Counted from the stretch's first letter, positions 19,085-31,949 are shown. The stretch is 57,161 nucleotides of DNA from Phytophthora quininea (GCA_011947345.1 JAAVTG010000487.1:1-57161); one strand, 5' to 3'. Notes: a model not told the origin generated them from the letters alone. Numbers and translations are program-made.

Positions 19085-22000
19085 TTATTCTAACAGAACT
19101 TCCTCGATATCGGAATCATCAAAGCTCATGACGCTGCAGATTACCACACCCGCAGACTGGTTTTGCTCGGGTGCTGACTCGAGTGCTGATCGCGCGTCTT
19201 CTTCTTCTTGTTGTTTATCTGCTCGAGGCTTTGTGGTGCTCGCAGAGATCGATTCCTCTACCCCAGAGCTCTCCATTCCTAAGCTGGGTAGACTTGCGCC
19301 GAATGACATCTCAGATGATGCTGCTATCGATTGCAAATGTCCCGAGTCGGCCGGCGCAAAGTCGCTGACCACCGACAGCCGCTCTGATTCGATCGAATTG
19401 GCCACAGAGTGGACGGACTTAACAGACTCAACATTTTCGCTAACTCGCGCTGGTTGACTTGGTGAAGGAGGTTCTTGCGGTAACTGCGACACAGAACTCT
19501 CTTCCTCCTCTATCGGCTGCCAATTCGATTTTTCTGCGTCCTCTACAACACGTTGATGAACTGGCTGCACCTTTATCGGCACACTTTGACGACTGCCAAT
19601 AGTAGCATACTCTCCAACGCTGTTGATGCCAATTTTTCGTCTTGCGATGTCATACCTGGGAAAAGATCCATCTCGCGACTTCGATCGGCAGCAACAACGT
19701 CAGAGTCGTTGCCCTGCTCCCCTTCATCCGTGGATTGCTGAACGGGGACTACAGATTCGTCGACAGTAGTTCCAGCACGGTCCCCGACGACAATTCCAGT
19801 ATCCATCGATAAGACATTTGAGGATTTTCTTACGCTGCTACCAAGGTCATCGGCAAGTGATTCCGGTTTTTCTTCTTGCTCATCATTCGACAACGAATGT
19901 GTCTCGAGCAGGTCCTCTGTCTCGACTTCTCCGATGCCATGTGCAACATTATCCTCTACTGCAGATAATGCATCCGAAGTGCCGAGGTAAGGGGTTCCTT
20001 CGGTCAGTACTTCACCTTCGATGACGACAGTCAGTTGATTGTTTGCCGGATAACGGCGAACCGGTACTGGATCGGAGGATGTTAAACGCGCTCAATCTCG
20101 GACTTTCGACTCCCTTTGCACCATCTTCTCAGCTGTAGACTCGGTATTTAGCACATCATTTGTCACGATTCCACTGCGTAACTCTGTTTGCTCGGATAAC
20201 CCGTACGCTGCCATAGCTTGTCGAACGAGTCCTTGACTCGCTTCCGATTTAGCTCGAGTCTCCATTTTGAATCGTTCAAGCGCCTGCTGCCTTGTCTTTT
20301 CCATTGGCACCCACACCTTTTCAATAAGCGTGTTAACGGCATTTTCACAGTCAATCATTTTTGCCAACACGTCGGAAGGAAGCACTTCTAAATGGCCATG
20401 CAAGGCTTGCTGAACGAGCTTCGAGTTTTCGTTCGACAACCAGGCATTTTTCCCTGGAACCCCGAAACGAGAAGAAAACTGCTCAAGCTGCTGAAGACAA
20501 CTGGCGACACGTTCTTTCACTGCAACTTCATCATGCTGAAAGCGACTGCGAACGAATTTGTGCCTGGCTATTGAACTGCAGGTTTTAGATGAATCTGTAG
20601 GCACGGAAAGAGTTGTCGCTTTAATAGTTGCCGCACTGGTTTGTGGCAGAAAATAAAAGTATCAACAAATTATGGTTAGAGTGGCGATGAGTACGACCAA
20701 ACAAGAACTAACTTACCTCTCGGCGCGGTCTGCGAGCGAACGAAGCAACTCCTGAATGTGGATTTGTTGAACGTAATCAGGAATCGGTTCTTCGCCGGTT
20801 TGTGTCGAGGAGTCTGGAAAAACCACTTTGTCACCGTCGCCCAGATTGTTAAGTGCCTCAATTGTATCCTCAGCTTGCATTGTCTTATCAGCACCCGGCA
20901 GCAATTCAGTTTGGGTCCAGGTTTCGTGTTGCTCGACACAGAGAGATTGATTGGGCTGAATCGTGTCAGCAACTTCTTTCTCTCGCAAAATGGCAAGATG
21001 GCCAGCTTGTAGCCGCGTCAATTCACCTCGAGAGCCGTCAAGTTCTGCATTTACAATTTCTAGTGTCTGCTGGAGGCTCTTGATCTCCGCCTCCGCAGCG
21101 GATAACTTTTTCATCGCGACAAATTGAAGCTGTTCTTCTAGATCCTCTGTTTGCATTGTCTTATCAACATTTGGCGGCAATTCCGTCTGGGTCCAGGTTT
21201 CGTGTTGCTCGGCACGGGAGGTTCACTGGGTTGAATTGTGTCAGCAACTTCTTTCTCTCGCAATAAAGAAAGATGCGCTGCCTGTAGTTGCGCCAATTCA
21301 TCTCGTGAGCCATCAAGTTCTGCATTTACCATTTCCAGTGTCTGCTGAAGGCTCTTGATCTCTGCCTCTGCAGCAGATAGCTCGTCATTGCGGGCGTAAG
21401 CTGGTGGGCTGACTCCCATCATCTTCTGTTTCATCGTGACAAATTGAAGTTGTTCTTTCATATCTGCGAGCTCTTCCTCGGCCTGTTGTCTGCTCTGGTG
21501 CAGTTTCTCCAATTGTAGCTTCGAGTCTTCAAGCTCCTCTTCAATTCGCCATCGTTTGGCTTTAAGGTCTTCCACCAACTGCGTTTCAGTATGCAGCTGC
21601 TCATAAACTTGCTGGACCTTTTGACTTGCTTCTTTAGCTAGAGAGCGTAGATGGTCTTCGTGGGTATGCAATGCTTGCTCAACCTGTTGAACCATCTTCT
21701 GCATGGCGAGCTCTGAGGCTGTGGGCTCTTCATTCTTTCTAGTAAACGAACTGTCATCGATCGACTTCCGCACTTTGCATTTAATCGGAGTCTCCATCTC
21801 CAAACTTTCTCCAGGATGTCGTCTCGCAAGATGATTATCCAGATACTCGGCCGACGAAAACAATTTCCCGCAAAATCCACACACGCGAGCTTCCTGCATC
21901 GTAGGTCTCAGCTCGTCATTAGGCTCTACATTCTCCACTGCTTTCCGACGCTGCCGCGCCTTCCGCTCGGTAATTAACTCGGTCAACAACGTCTCAATGG

Positions 22001-22526
22001 TAGACACAGCCGACGGCGACGCCCTAGACAATACAACAGCATAAGTTTGATATCATTAAACAACCCGTGTCCTCTACAAAACGCACCCGTGGATTTGCAG
22101 CAGTTTTGCAATATTCTGCAGCACTTGGTGCAGCTTCTCCACTTGCTTCTCGCCGCTTCGAGACCGCGCTTTCCACTTATGCGTGTTGGCGACCAGTTCG
22201 TCTCGCTCCCTCTCCACAAGGCGCAATTCTTCGCTTAGAGACTCCAAAACGTCTCCGTCTCTAGCTCTGGTAAATAGCAGATATTCCATCGACAACTGCA
22301 GTAAGCGCACGAGGAACCAGGCGTCATGGGTGGTCGGATCTCTGGCCGCAGGCAGGCGAGCGAATGTCACGTGCAGCGCATACGGCTCCAGCTCCGCTGG
22401 ATCTCCGCGCCGAACCACGTCGGCCACGTCCAGCGCCCCCAGCAGCCGCCAGTTGAGCTTCTCGCTGCGTTCGCGCCAGCAGAAACGCCGCATACCTTCC
22501 TTCTCCATGCAACTCTTCAAGATCAA
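19085..22526 (-). CDS. DZIP1-like (Iguana) C2H2/coiled-coil protein, three exons, frame broken
   Basis: Exon 1 (22087-22526) carries the DZIP1 N-terminal domain: FCWRERSEKLNWRLLGALDV, then a helical region ending in a coiled coil. An intron of 63 bp (22024-22086) precedes exon 2 (20717-22023). That exon has one C2H2 finger (CGFCGKLFSSAEYLDNHLARRH, about 21820-21890), a long coiled coil and an internally duplicated segment: AEAEIKSLQQTLE...NAELDGSR occurs twice, about 21270-21395 and 21000-21110. An intron of 81 bp (20636-20716) precedes exon 3, a Ser/Glu-rich C-terminus ending at 19085. Frame changes occur near 21220, 20095 and 19575. DZIP1 proteins act at basal bodies in ciliogenesis, which suits a zoospore-forming organism. 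Family assignment rests on the N-terminal domain plus finger. Confidence 0.7.
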
Positions 22527-22754
22527 TACAACACACGTCGCAGTTTTTCAAACCCAACCTCGGGCAGTTCCGCAATAATGAAATTATGCTCTTTTTATCG
22601 AATTGTACCCATATTGAAATGATCGCTCTTTCTATAGTGAAACCAGATGAACGAGCAATCATTTCAACATGGATACAGTTTGATAAAGGACTTTACTATT
22701 GACGAGGCTCAAACTTTTGGCTGGCTGGCATTCCGACACTTGCGCTTGACGAGC

Positions 22755-24799
22755 ATGGCAGCGTTGGCGGCGTCGTCGCTCAATGGCGTCAAGATCTACA
22801 ACCTGTCCTCAGGCAAGACGCTGCCGCAATGGCTAGCCGAGAAAGGTGGCAGCCGCAAGGCGCTGGCCAAGGACGAGGACTACCGTCGCCGCGTGGAGCT
22901 GCTGCAGGACTTCCACTTCCCAGCGGGCTCGCAGCGCGTGCGCATGTCGTCGGACGGTCACTACGTGGTGGCCACGGGGCTGTACCCTCCATCCGTCAAG
23001 GTCTTTGATGTGCGCGACCTGAGTCTCAAGTTCGAGCGCGGCCTGGACGCCGAAGTGGTGCAACTCGAGGTGTTGTCACAGGACTTTGGCAAGCTCGCGT
23101 TTTTGCAGGCGGACCGGTCCGTGACCTTCCACGCTCCGTACGGCAGCCACTACTCCATGCGGATCCCCAAGTTCGGCCGAGATATGACGTACCACAGAGA
23201 GAACTGCGAGCTGTACGTGGCTGCGTCCGGTCCTGAAGTGTACCGGATCAACCTGGACCAAGGACGCTTCGTGGCGCCGCTGGAGCTGCAGTCTCAGGAC
23301 AATGCAGCCAATGTGGTGCAGTTAAATCCTATCCACCAGCTACTGGGCGTGGGCTGTGAAGACGGCGTGGTTGAGATGTTCGACTCTAGGAGTCAGCAGA
23401 GAGTTGGCAGTCTGGATGTGGCCGCGCACTTTGAGCCATCGAGGGCGAATGCTGACAAGCAGTTGGGAGTCACAGCCATGAGATTCGACGACGACGGATT
23501 GACATTCGGCGTCGGCACGTCCGAGGGCAGTGCTTGCTGTACGACTTGCGGTCGTCGCGACCCCTGCTGGAGAAGAACCACCAGTACGGACTCCCCATCG
23601 TAGACCTGCAGTTCCACGACTACGCTCGCAAGGTCATTTCGTCCGACGCCAAGGTGATAAAGATTTGGGACCGTCGAGATGGCGCCGTCTTCACGAACGT
23701 CGAGACGCCTGCGGAGTTAAAGGACGTTTGTGTTGTGGAGGAGCACAAGGCAAGTCTGGCGTGCTGCTTGTGGCTGGAGAACAGGAACGCGTGATGAGCT
23801 ACTACATCCCGGAGTTGGGTATTGCACCGAAGTGGTGCTCGTTCTTGGATTCACTGACGGAAGAGCTCGAGGAGGAGGCGCAAGCCACCGTGTATGACGA
23901 CTACCGCTTTGTTACTCGTGCCGAGATCGCATCTTTCGGTCTGGACCACCTTGTGGGTACGCCGCTAAGGTTACACCGGCTTCGCTGTGGCTGAGCGTCT
24001 GCTGCAGAACGAAGCCAAGCGGAAAAAGAACAGCAAGGATGACGATGAGGAAGGCACCGATGTCGAGAAATCGCTCTCGAACCCGCTGGGTGATGATCGT
24101 TTCGCGCGCATGTTCACATCTACGGACTTTGAGGTGGATGAAGAATGCGACACTTACCGTATGCGGCATCCGAATGCTGTTAATGCGAAACAGCAGAAGA
24201 GTGAAGACATGGATAGCGATGCCGGTACTGACGACGATGACGATGACGAAGTTGGAGGTCGTTTTGCCCGTGTGGAAGATAACGAAGAGGAGGAAGAAGA
24301 GATCGAAGGTCGTCCCAGCGACGAGTCTTCAGATGAGGAGGAAGAGATTGAGCGTGCTCCACGTCGCTCTGCCCCCAAAGAGAAGCGAAAATCAGCACCA
24401 AAGTTCTACGAGATCGCAGAGGGTGAGAGGATGGGAGACCTTATGGCATTCGGTTCATCAAGCGATAAAGCTGCGCAACGCGAGAAGAAGCAACTGGTCA
24501 AACTGCCGCTGGCTGAGCGCTTGCGTATGCAGAGCGCCTCGGAGAAGGAGCGCAGTGCATTCAAGAAGGAGGAGACAGCAGGTGGAGGCTACATCCGTGA
24601 AATGTCCTTCGTGCCTCAGTCAGACTTGCGCAAGCAGCAACGTGCTCGCGATCGCAAAGGTGGTGAAGGTGACGATGGAGAAACAGAATCTGGAGGAGGT
24701 AAGCGGCGAAAGAAGCGCGGTGTTGGTGACCTGAAATTGTCGAACCCCGGCAGGAACCCCGGTACAGGAGATAGATTCAAACAACACGGGCCCAGCTGA
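22755..24799 (+). CDS. NOL10: NOL10 / ENP2 nucleolar WD-repeat protein, frame broken
   Basis: From ATG 22755 the protein follows NOL10 closely: SSLNGVKIYNLSSGKTLPQWL, RRVELLQDFHFP, LSLKFERGLDAEVVQLE, RIPKFGRDMTYH. After a frame change near 23525 come LLYDLRSSRPLLEKNHQYGLP and KVIKIWDRRDGAVF. After a change near 23770 come YYIPELGIAPKWCSFLDSLTEELEE and TVYDDYRFVTRAE. The C-terminal third (23987-24799) is lysine- and acid-rich with DDRFARMFTSTDFEVDEE and KFYEIAEGERM. Between GLDHLVGTPL and AERLLQNEAKRK roughly 50-60 residues usually present in the family are missing (about 23955-23985), along with the frame. NOL10 acts in 40S pre-ribosome assembly. Start chosen to match the family N-terminus; the frame is open further upstream to 22647. 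Confidence 0.88.
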
Positions 24800-24916
24800 A
24801 CGAATAGATAATACATGCATGTTAGACTGCCATCGAAGTGCTCAAGTATTATTGTTGCCTCATTTTACGTTGTTATAGTTCAAATGCAGTCCTTCCTGGG
24901 GTGCTAGACGCGCCAT

Positions 24917-27900
24917 TTAGTGGACAAGGTTGTGAATCGTGTTGTCAAAGCGTCTGGACCAGCTCCCAAGGCAGTCGTTGATAACCTGCTGGAGCGACTC
25001 CTTCGCCTGTTCTTCAGATCCCTCGGGTTTCAACGTCGCCACAATGTAGTTAATGTCATCGCGACCTGTTAGCTCGGGCATATCTGCCGGTACCATCAAA
25101 AGTAGCAATGACACCAACAAGTGCATGTGGCGTCGCAGCACATTGTACGCAATGCAAGCGATGTCAGCAAATGTGCCAAACACTTGTCCTTCGACTCCGC
25201 CCATAACGTAGGCCATTTCTTTAGTGAAGACAAACGGTGTGCGTTCACGAGCCATTCCCATCTGCACACAGAGGAGCATTCTTCCATGAAAACATAGACA
25301 TAGCAAGCGACCACGAGCATTTGACGTACGCTGTATTTGACGTGCCCCAAGAAGTGGCCAAAGTCGATGTGGAAGTAGCGTCCAGATGAAGCGATCTACA
25401 AAACAACACAGCTTTTGTGTTAGCAGTCGCCAGCCATGCTATCACAGGAAGCATATACGTACCATAATATTGTCGTTGTGTCGATCACCGATGCCTAGAA
25501 CGTAAGTTGCCACACAATAACCCGCACAAGAGCGGCAAAAGAGATTTATAGCTGCCTTGTGACTCTTTTTATCGGGATTATTAGCTTGAATCCACTCAGC
25601 AAATATCGGGTCTTTGAACGAGCCCATGATACCGCCACGCTTGTGCACATCGGCTGTCGTTACCGAGTTGGGCACTATTTGGAGAATACCAGTCATCGGA
25701 GACGTTGCCACACACTTGTACGGCTCCATCGCCAGGTCTAGACCCTCTTCTCGCCACATCTCGTCCATCAAACGGATTAACTGTAACGTCAAACAGTCTT
25801 GCCGCACGTCATCGCCAGCCTTAAACATCACCGTCACCGGATCGCCGCCATCCTCGGCATTCTCAAACACCAGCCACAGCGGCTTCTTTGCTGAGTCCAT
25901 CACACGACACTTGCTCACGATAATCTTTCCGACTTCGATACGAGGATCCAACGGAAGTTGGAAAGACCCCGGCAGGAGTTCATTCAAAGCTTCCAGACCC
26001 TGCTGCATCGTGCGCTTCATCTCAGCAGCCCCGTCCTTCTTCTTTGCCTTTACGCTCTGACAAATACTCTCAAGCATACCGCCCTCCGAGAAAAGCTTAT
26101 CCTGAAGCTTCAGAATGGCTCGCATCTTCGAGCTGCACACGTCCAAGTATGCATTCAAAATGGTACCGTAACGCTCGCGATATTGATCGTTGTGAGCCTC
26201 CACCTTCATGCTCCAGAAGAGGTCAAACCCAATCTGATTAGGGTTCTTGATCGCACGTTCGATCAACATCATGGCCAAAGGCGACGCGTGGTGGTTCTCG
26301 TACTTGATGGCCTGCACTAGCTGAGGCAGAAAATAGCTGAACGTCGTGTCAGCCATTTGGCCCAACTTTTGCACCGCAAAGTTGCGTACACTTTCGTGAG
26401 CAAACTCACCACTTAATAGCTCCATGTAGGCGGCTTGGTGATCCGGTTCAGCCCACTGTGGCAGCAATGCCAGGGCTTCTTCGGTTTCAATGGGGTCATC
26501 CCAGTGCACACACGATAGCACTCGGGGCAAAGCGGGGAATATGTCCAGCAACTCTTCGCGGTGCATCCATAGCTGCGACTTTTGGTAAGAACTGAACTGG
26601 TAGAGCGGATCCAACAAGATCAGTTTGCGCAACTCGTTCAGACAAGAATCACGTTGGTTGTCACTGCTGTACGACCCTGAAAGCCGGCGGGACTGGTTGC
26701 CAGAGCTAGCGCTTTGATCGGAATCGCGCGGGCTTTCTTCAAAGAAAGTCGGCTCCCCTTTGTTTGTCTCGCCAAGTACGATCGTTTCACTAAATGCAGT
26801 CCCGCTGTTCGACACCGTTTGGATCGCTAGCATCCAAGCCTCCCGGGATTGCTTGGTATCTGCTGACATAATGTACTCTCGTGATGAATTCGCTGGTTTC
26901 ACTTTAAAGCAGTACGTTTGGCGCACCCTTCGAGTTCCACTGTTCACAGGCGCCGTTGTAAATGTCTGATTCATTTCGTTAGCCGTATTAACACTGCAGT
27001 TCGCGAGGGAAATCTGCTTCCGAGCTGCTGTTTGATTATCCGCGTAGCTCAAAGTGCACGTCTTCTGGTCCACGATAAACCATCTCTGTCGCCAACGGGT
27101 TAAGCTCTTGTAGCTCCCTACTTTTCGAAGCCACCCTTCTTTGTGGAGCATATCTGATCGACTGGTCAGGGCAATACTCCCTCGATGCGGTCGGATGCTT
27201 GATGATAGTAAAGCTGTGTCGCTCCAGTCAAACTTAATAGGTGCGCTAAATGTGCAAAGCTCCACATGGATCAAGGCTTCGTTAGGCAGTGCGACGTGTG
27301 GCACTGCACCTTGAACACAGGAATGCAAATTATTGAGCATTCGAACGTAGACTGAGCCCTCAGTAAGCATTCCATCAACTTCGAATGCATTGATTCCTGT
27401 CACCAGCATTTTCTCTTCTTGCCCGGTCGATTTGGTCCCACCGATTATCTTTTTAACTCCAATCACTGTTAATTCCACGCGCATAGTCCGTGTAATTTCG
27501 CAAATATCAATGTTAAACTTGTGCCATTCAGGGTTGCTCCACTCGGCAAATAATAAGTCATTTCTTTGAGCTTTCAAGCGGATGTCAGTCGTATCCACAA
27601 CTGCATTTTCGAGCAACTGGCCTCCATCGTACAGCGCAATGCGCACGACAACACTGGCGCTGACGAGCGTGTTTTCGCTGACTGTAGCAGCCTCGCTCGT
27701 TCGCTTGAGCACACAAGTTGTCCGTGGGATGTTGTAGACTCGATGAACACGAATTGCGAAAGGTTCTTGGACTATCACACTGGGGATGACCGCCTTTTGG
27801 GCTGCTTGTGGCTGATCCCAGTCCGTCTCACCTAGCGTCGTCATTTGGAGCGAAGCAGATCGTTCCGTACCAAATACCTCGTCAAGCTGATTTGAACTCC

Positions 27901-29089
27901 TTGTCGCTCTTGGGTCACTTCCTAGGAGAAGGTTGCTGCGGATATTCAAGTTCAGCGCCGCCGTCTCGCGAATAATGGATTTATGGACAACAGTCAGCCG
28001 GATTGTCTTCTTTGTCATCAGGCATTCGCGTACGTGCACGTACTCGTTCAATATGCGATACCGATCGATCATATAGTCTCGGAACCCCGTGATTTTCAGC
28101 AGATAGTCGGTAGGATCGTAAGGTTTTAACGGTGCAGCATCCAGCGCCTGCGTGTAGCAATTAAAGATATGTTCCACAATTTCCCCACCGTATCGCTTGT
28201 CGTCACCGCCATACGCACATCCGTAATGGCCTGTGCGTTCACTTCACGTAGCTGGAATTGCCTCTTGTACATCACATGGATGGCGTTAAACTTGACAACT
28301 CCGCACAGTGCTTTGATCCATCGATGATACTCTCCCTCATTCTCTGCCGCCAGCACCCACGTCCGTGCAGTCGTCACTAGATGAAAGCCAAACGGCTCTG
28401 TCTTGGCGTCCATAGGCTGCAGTGATGACACTTTGTCCAGATCAATGCTGCCTCTTTCACAGACCTTCTTCTCATCTCTACTGAGTGGAATGCCGTGTTT
28501 CTCAGGCTTCCTCTTATAGTAGGCCAGCACGGCTCCATCCAGCTCCATGTATCTCTTCTTGAAGGCTCGGATGCCTTCCCTCTCTTCCTCAGCATCCCGC
28601 CCACAATCTTCATCTGGATGTTGTGCGTCACTGGGTGCGGACTCACAATGAGCGCCGCCGGGATGCGCGCCACGCAGTTGAGGAACTGCGGTGTGTCCAG
28701 TGCGAACTTGGTTTGATTCTTGTGTGCCACCCAGTCACCGTCCTCTACGCGGAACTCGGGCGTGTTGGCGCGGACTTCCAGGTCTTGCGGGCTAATCTCG
28801 GCATGAGCCTGCTGCAGCAGCTGCCCCACGGCGGAGCGGAAGTAGAGCGACTCCTTGGAGTGGTGCAGACCGGGCACGGGCTGCCAGCGCTGGCCCGTCG
28901 CGCTCTTGCCGGCGGCGGCGAACGGGTTCATGGCGGAGAAGGAGGGCACGGACGGATCTGCGTCGGGAAGGCCTTGTCGGTCTCGTACGTGGCGTACGAG
29001 GTGGTCAGGGTGGGCGTGGACAGGCGTCCGCTGGCACTGGGGGATGGCCCCTGCTGCTGGTCAAGAAGGACGTCCCGTACATCTTTCAT
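24917..29089 (-). CDS. Phosphatidylinositol 3-kinase with two PH domains, three exons, frame broken
   Basis: Exons: 25463-29089, 25330-25395 and 24917-25261, with 67- and 68-bp GT-AG introns (25396-25462, 25262-25329). Order of domains: a Ser/Pro-rich start (MKDVRDVLLDQQQGPS, ATG at 29087-29089), then a PH domain (about 28300-28620, KKRYMELDGAVLAYYKR). A Ras-binding/C2-like region with VHRVYNIPRTTCVLK follows. A second PH domain lies at about 26800-27150 (KEGWLRKVGSYKSLTRWRQR). The PIK helical domain is at about 26000-26650 (LDPLYQFSSYQKSQLW). The lipid-kinase domain has KPLWLVFENAE, the catalytic loop GIGDRHNDNIMV and the HIDFGHFLGHVK activation segment. Frame changes near 28965, 28560 and 28160 interrupt it; the rest is open for over 900 codons. 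It should phosphorylate the 3-position of phosphoinositides, and the PH domains would bind the same lipids. Tandem PH on the catalytic chain is unlike animal class I enzymes. Confidence 0.88.
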
Positions 29090-29381
29090 ACAGCGCAGCG
29101 AAGAAGTTTGTTGTGCGCGACTTGTTGGGTTGAAGAGTGACTGTCGATGGCTGAAGCACAAAATATGTACCCAACGCGGAGAGGTTTTACTGATATCTTC
29201 TTGTGGTTGCCCTTGCTGGAGTCCGCAGTGCGCGCTCTGCCTGCAGCACCTATTGCGGGCACATCGGCTTGAGCACGTCGCATTTGCTTGCTTTACTTTG
29301 AGGGGGTCATCACAAGCGAATAAGGCGACGTGTGCATTTTATTGGCTGTCAAGTTGAAGTCGCCTCCAACTTCTAATAATC

Positions 29382-30999
29382 TCAGTCACCGCACACGGAC
29401 CGAATGTCAAAGCCGACGGAGTAGTCGTCCGGAACTAGCTCGTGCCTTAATCTGCATGACCTGGGCGTCATGGGTCTTTGCAGATTGGGGAAGAGGTCTC
29501 GCTTGCCTGGAGGCAAAGTAATCCCTTCTTGACACAGCTGCTCGGCGGCCTTTTGCTTCTTGCGGGTCTCCACCAGCTTCTTCATGCCGCTGTCTCGGTT
29601 CCAGGACCCTATCAGCACCTTGCGCAGCTCCTCGCGGTCGTGGGCCTGCTTCTTCTCGATCGCTTCGAGCTCGTTCCGCACGCGCCGAAGAAACAGTCGG
29701 TCCTCCTGCAGCAATTTCAGCTTGGAGTCGACTCGCTCCTGTTCCTTGCTGGAGATTTGGTCCTGCAGCTGATGCTTCAGTTGTTCCTTTACGCGGTGGA
29801 TGTACATTCGGTCGTCAAAGCCCTGGCGTACGCGGTCGCTCTCGCAGTAGAAAGAGCTCGCCTTGGACTCGACCGCGCGCCGCTCCTGTTTCTCGTTGGC
29901 CCTCAACTCCACGCGCTGTTGCATTTGAACACGCAAATGCCGCTGCAAGTCCTCAGCGCACATCCGACGCATCTTGTTCTCCAGCGCTACGGTATCCAAG
30001 TCGCGCTTCTGCTGAAGCTGCGAGTCGAACGCATATTTGGCTTCGAGATCCACGTCGCGAGCCATGTTGGAGATGTGGCGTTTGAAGGCGGACTCCATAA
30101 CGTCGTGCTTGGCCGAGTTGTCTCTGGCGTTTGGTCCTGGTGAGAGCAAGGCATCATACAATTGCAGCTCTTCCTCAATACTCACGTCCGTGCTGATAAT
30201 GTTTTCCGGGTTGTTTCGGCTTGTCGGCAAAGCTTCATCGTCGGTTGGAAAAGAAATATTCGTGGTTGAAGCTCTTCTCTGTCCGTCTTGCTTGTCCGCG
30301 TTGGGCAAGAGATCATTGTAGTCGACCAGATCTTCCAGTTGGATGTCAAAGTCCTCTAAATTCCCGAGCGTGGACGGGGACTGCTAATCATGGAACGCGT
30401 GATGTGATCCTCCAATGCTCGAGGGAACTTGAGCGGGTCGAAAAGCACCGACACGCAGCGATTCTTGGCAATAATTCTGCCGAAATTAAAGGCGATCGAC
30501 ATGGGCACGCCTGTACTCGCTACCATGCCGATCTTCTGGACCATGTCGCGGATGCCGCTGAAGACGAGGTCCTTGGTGAGGTTGTGCGAGAATTTGATGG
30601 CAATTTTCGTAAAGTTGATGTCCTCCAGTGACGCCAATGTAGCGCTGGGTAGCGGCGGCCGCTTTGCGAGAGCCCGTACGTTTTAACAAACGTGTCCGAG
30701 AGGAAGAACACGGGTCGTAGTTTGGCCTGGTTGCGCGAGTTGGTGAATGTTTCCCAAGTGATGGTCGCGAACGTAGCGATGTGAACTCCCTGCAGCAAAA
30801 TACAGAAGAGTAAGCTCCGAAGCACGCAATTTTGCGGTAGTTTGTGTACCTTGCCCTGGTTGAATCGGGACTCAATCCAGTCGTTGAAAGCTCGCCAAAT
30901 GTCCTCGAGGGTCTCGCGCTTTTTGTCGGAGGCACATTTCGTCCGCGAAAGCTGTGAGCTGCAGTCATTCAGCAGGTGCTTGAGCGTGTACAACGACAT
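29382..30999 (-). CDS. CCDC81-like HU-domain / coiled-coil protein, two exons, frame broken
   Basis: ATG at 30997-30999. Exon 1 (30850-30999) has a predicted helical start (MSLYTLKHLLNDCSSQL... DIWRAFNDWIE). An intron of 60 bp (30790-30849) leads to GVHIATFATITWETF and KLRPVFFLSDTFVKTYGL. After a frame change near 30660, SLEDINFTKIAIKFSHNLTK and GVPMSIAFNFGRIIAKN follow. This is the order of the two eukaryotic HU-like domains of CCDC81, a centriole/cilium-associated protein. After another shift near 30370, a 308-codon coiled-coil half follows, with EEELQLYDALLSPGPNARD and many charged helices, ending at 29382. Assignment rests on the HU-like part; the ciliary role is from the family. Confidence 0.6.
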
Positions 31000-31430
31000 T
31001 TTGAAGCGGCAACGAAGCTCAAACGTTGAAAACTGTCAGGCCCGACATGAAGCACAAGCCTTCAGTCAACAATACTATTCTTGGGAAGCGAGTAATAAGC
31101 ATGAGCCGCAAAAATAAACAATACTCATGGTCTCAGAAATGCCCGCTGTTCGCAAAATTCCAGGTAGGAAATAAACAAACGAAGTGTGTACTGAAAGTAT
31201 CCTGTTGTGACGGTGCTGTGCAGTAACTGGACAGCAAAAAAGCGTTTACATGTTAACTTCGATTGAGTTTGCTCGATTATATATTCAACTTGCTGATTTC
31301 TAAGCGCACTGATTGGCTGATATCATTGTTTAGAAATGTTCAGTAACTACTGGGAATTTTTAAAACATATACAAGACGGGTAAAACCAGTACAGCCCGGC
31401 TCCCCCAATCTTCACTCCAGCAACGCACTC

Positions 31431-31791
31431 ATGTTAGAGACACTGGATGAAAGTCATTCCGCTAATTCCTCGTACTCCATCGAGAGGACTTCGCTATCGG
31501 CGGTGGCGTCATCGAGACTCCAGGTACCGCCGCATCGCCTTCCTTAACCGGTCTTCGGCAGGCTGCGAGTGCGGTGTGCCGTTCGCGTCCAGGCTAGTGG
31601 CGGCAAACCACGCCAACGCGTGCGCCGGTCGAGCGATGACACCTTTGGCAATGGCTGCTGCTGCGGCAGGGACATCAAGCCTCACCGCAACAGCGACCTC
31701 CAACACAACCGACTCGTCCCACGACGACACCGCAGGGTTTGCAGAATCCCTCCAGCCGCCGAGTCCGCATGTGAACGTCACCCCTGCGTAG
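31431..31791 (+). CDS. Uncertain short gene with an oomycete-type initiator
   Basis: An ATG at 31431 opens MLETLDESHSANSSYSIERT, with a stop at 31545-31547. The adjacent frame then stays open to 31791, with SSAGCECGVPFASRLVAANH and an Ala/Thr-rich tail, which could be continuous with it through one frame change. TCACTCC at 31412-31418, 13 bp before the ATG, fits the oomycete initiator consensus (TCAYTYY). GC content rises over the coding part. No family recognised. It is divergent from the CCDC81-like gene. Confidence 0.25.
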
Positions 31792-31949
31792 AAGCAGGAG
31801 CAGCAACTGCAGCATGGCTACCAAGACGAGCAGGACCGGCCGGCAGTGGTGACTCGCTAAGAACTCCCGCTCGCAGACGACGATGTCGAGACACGTTTGG
31901 AGTACACAGCTCCTCCGCGACCGACGCGTTGGGTACCACCGCTGCGGGA

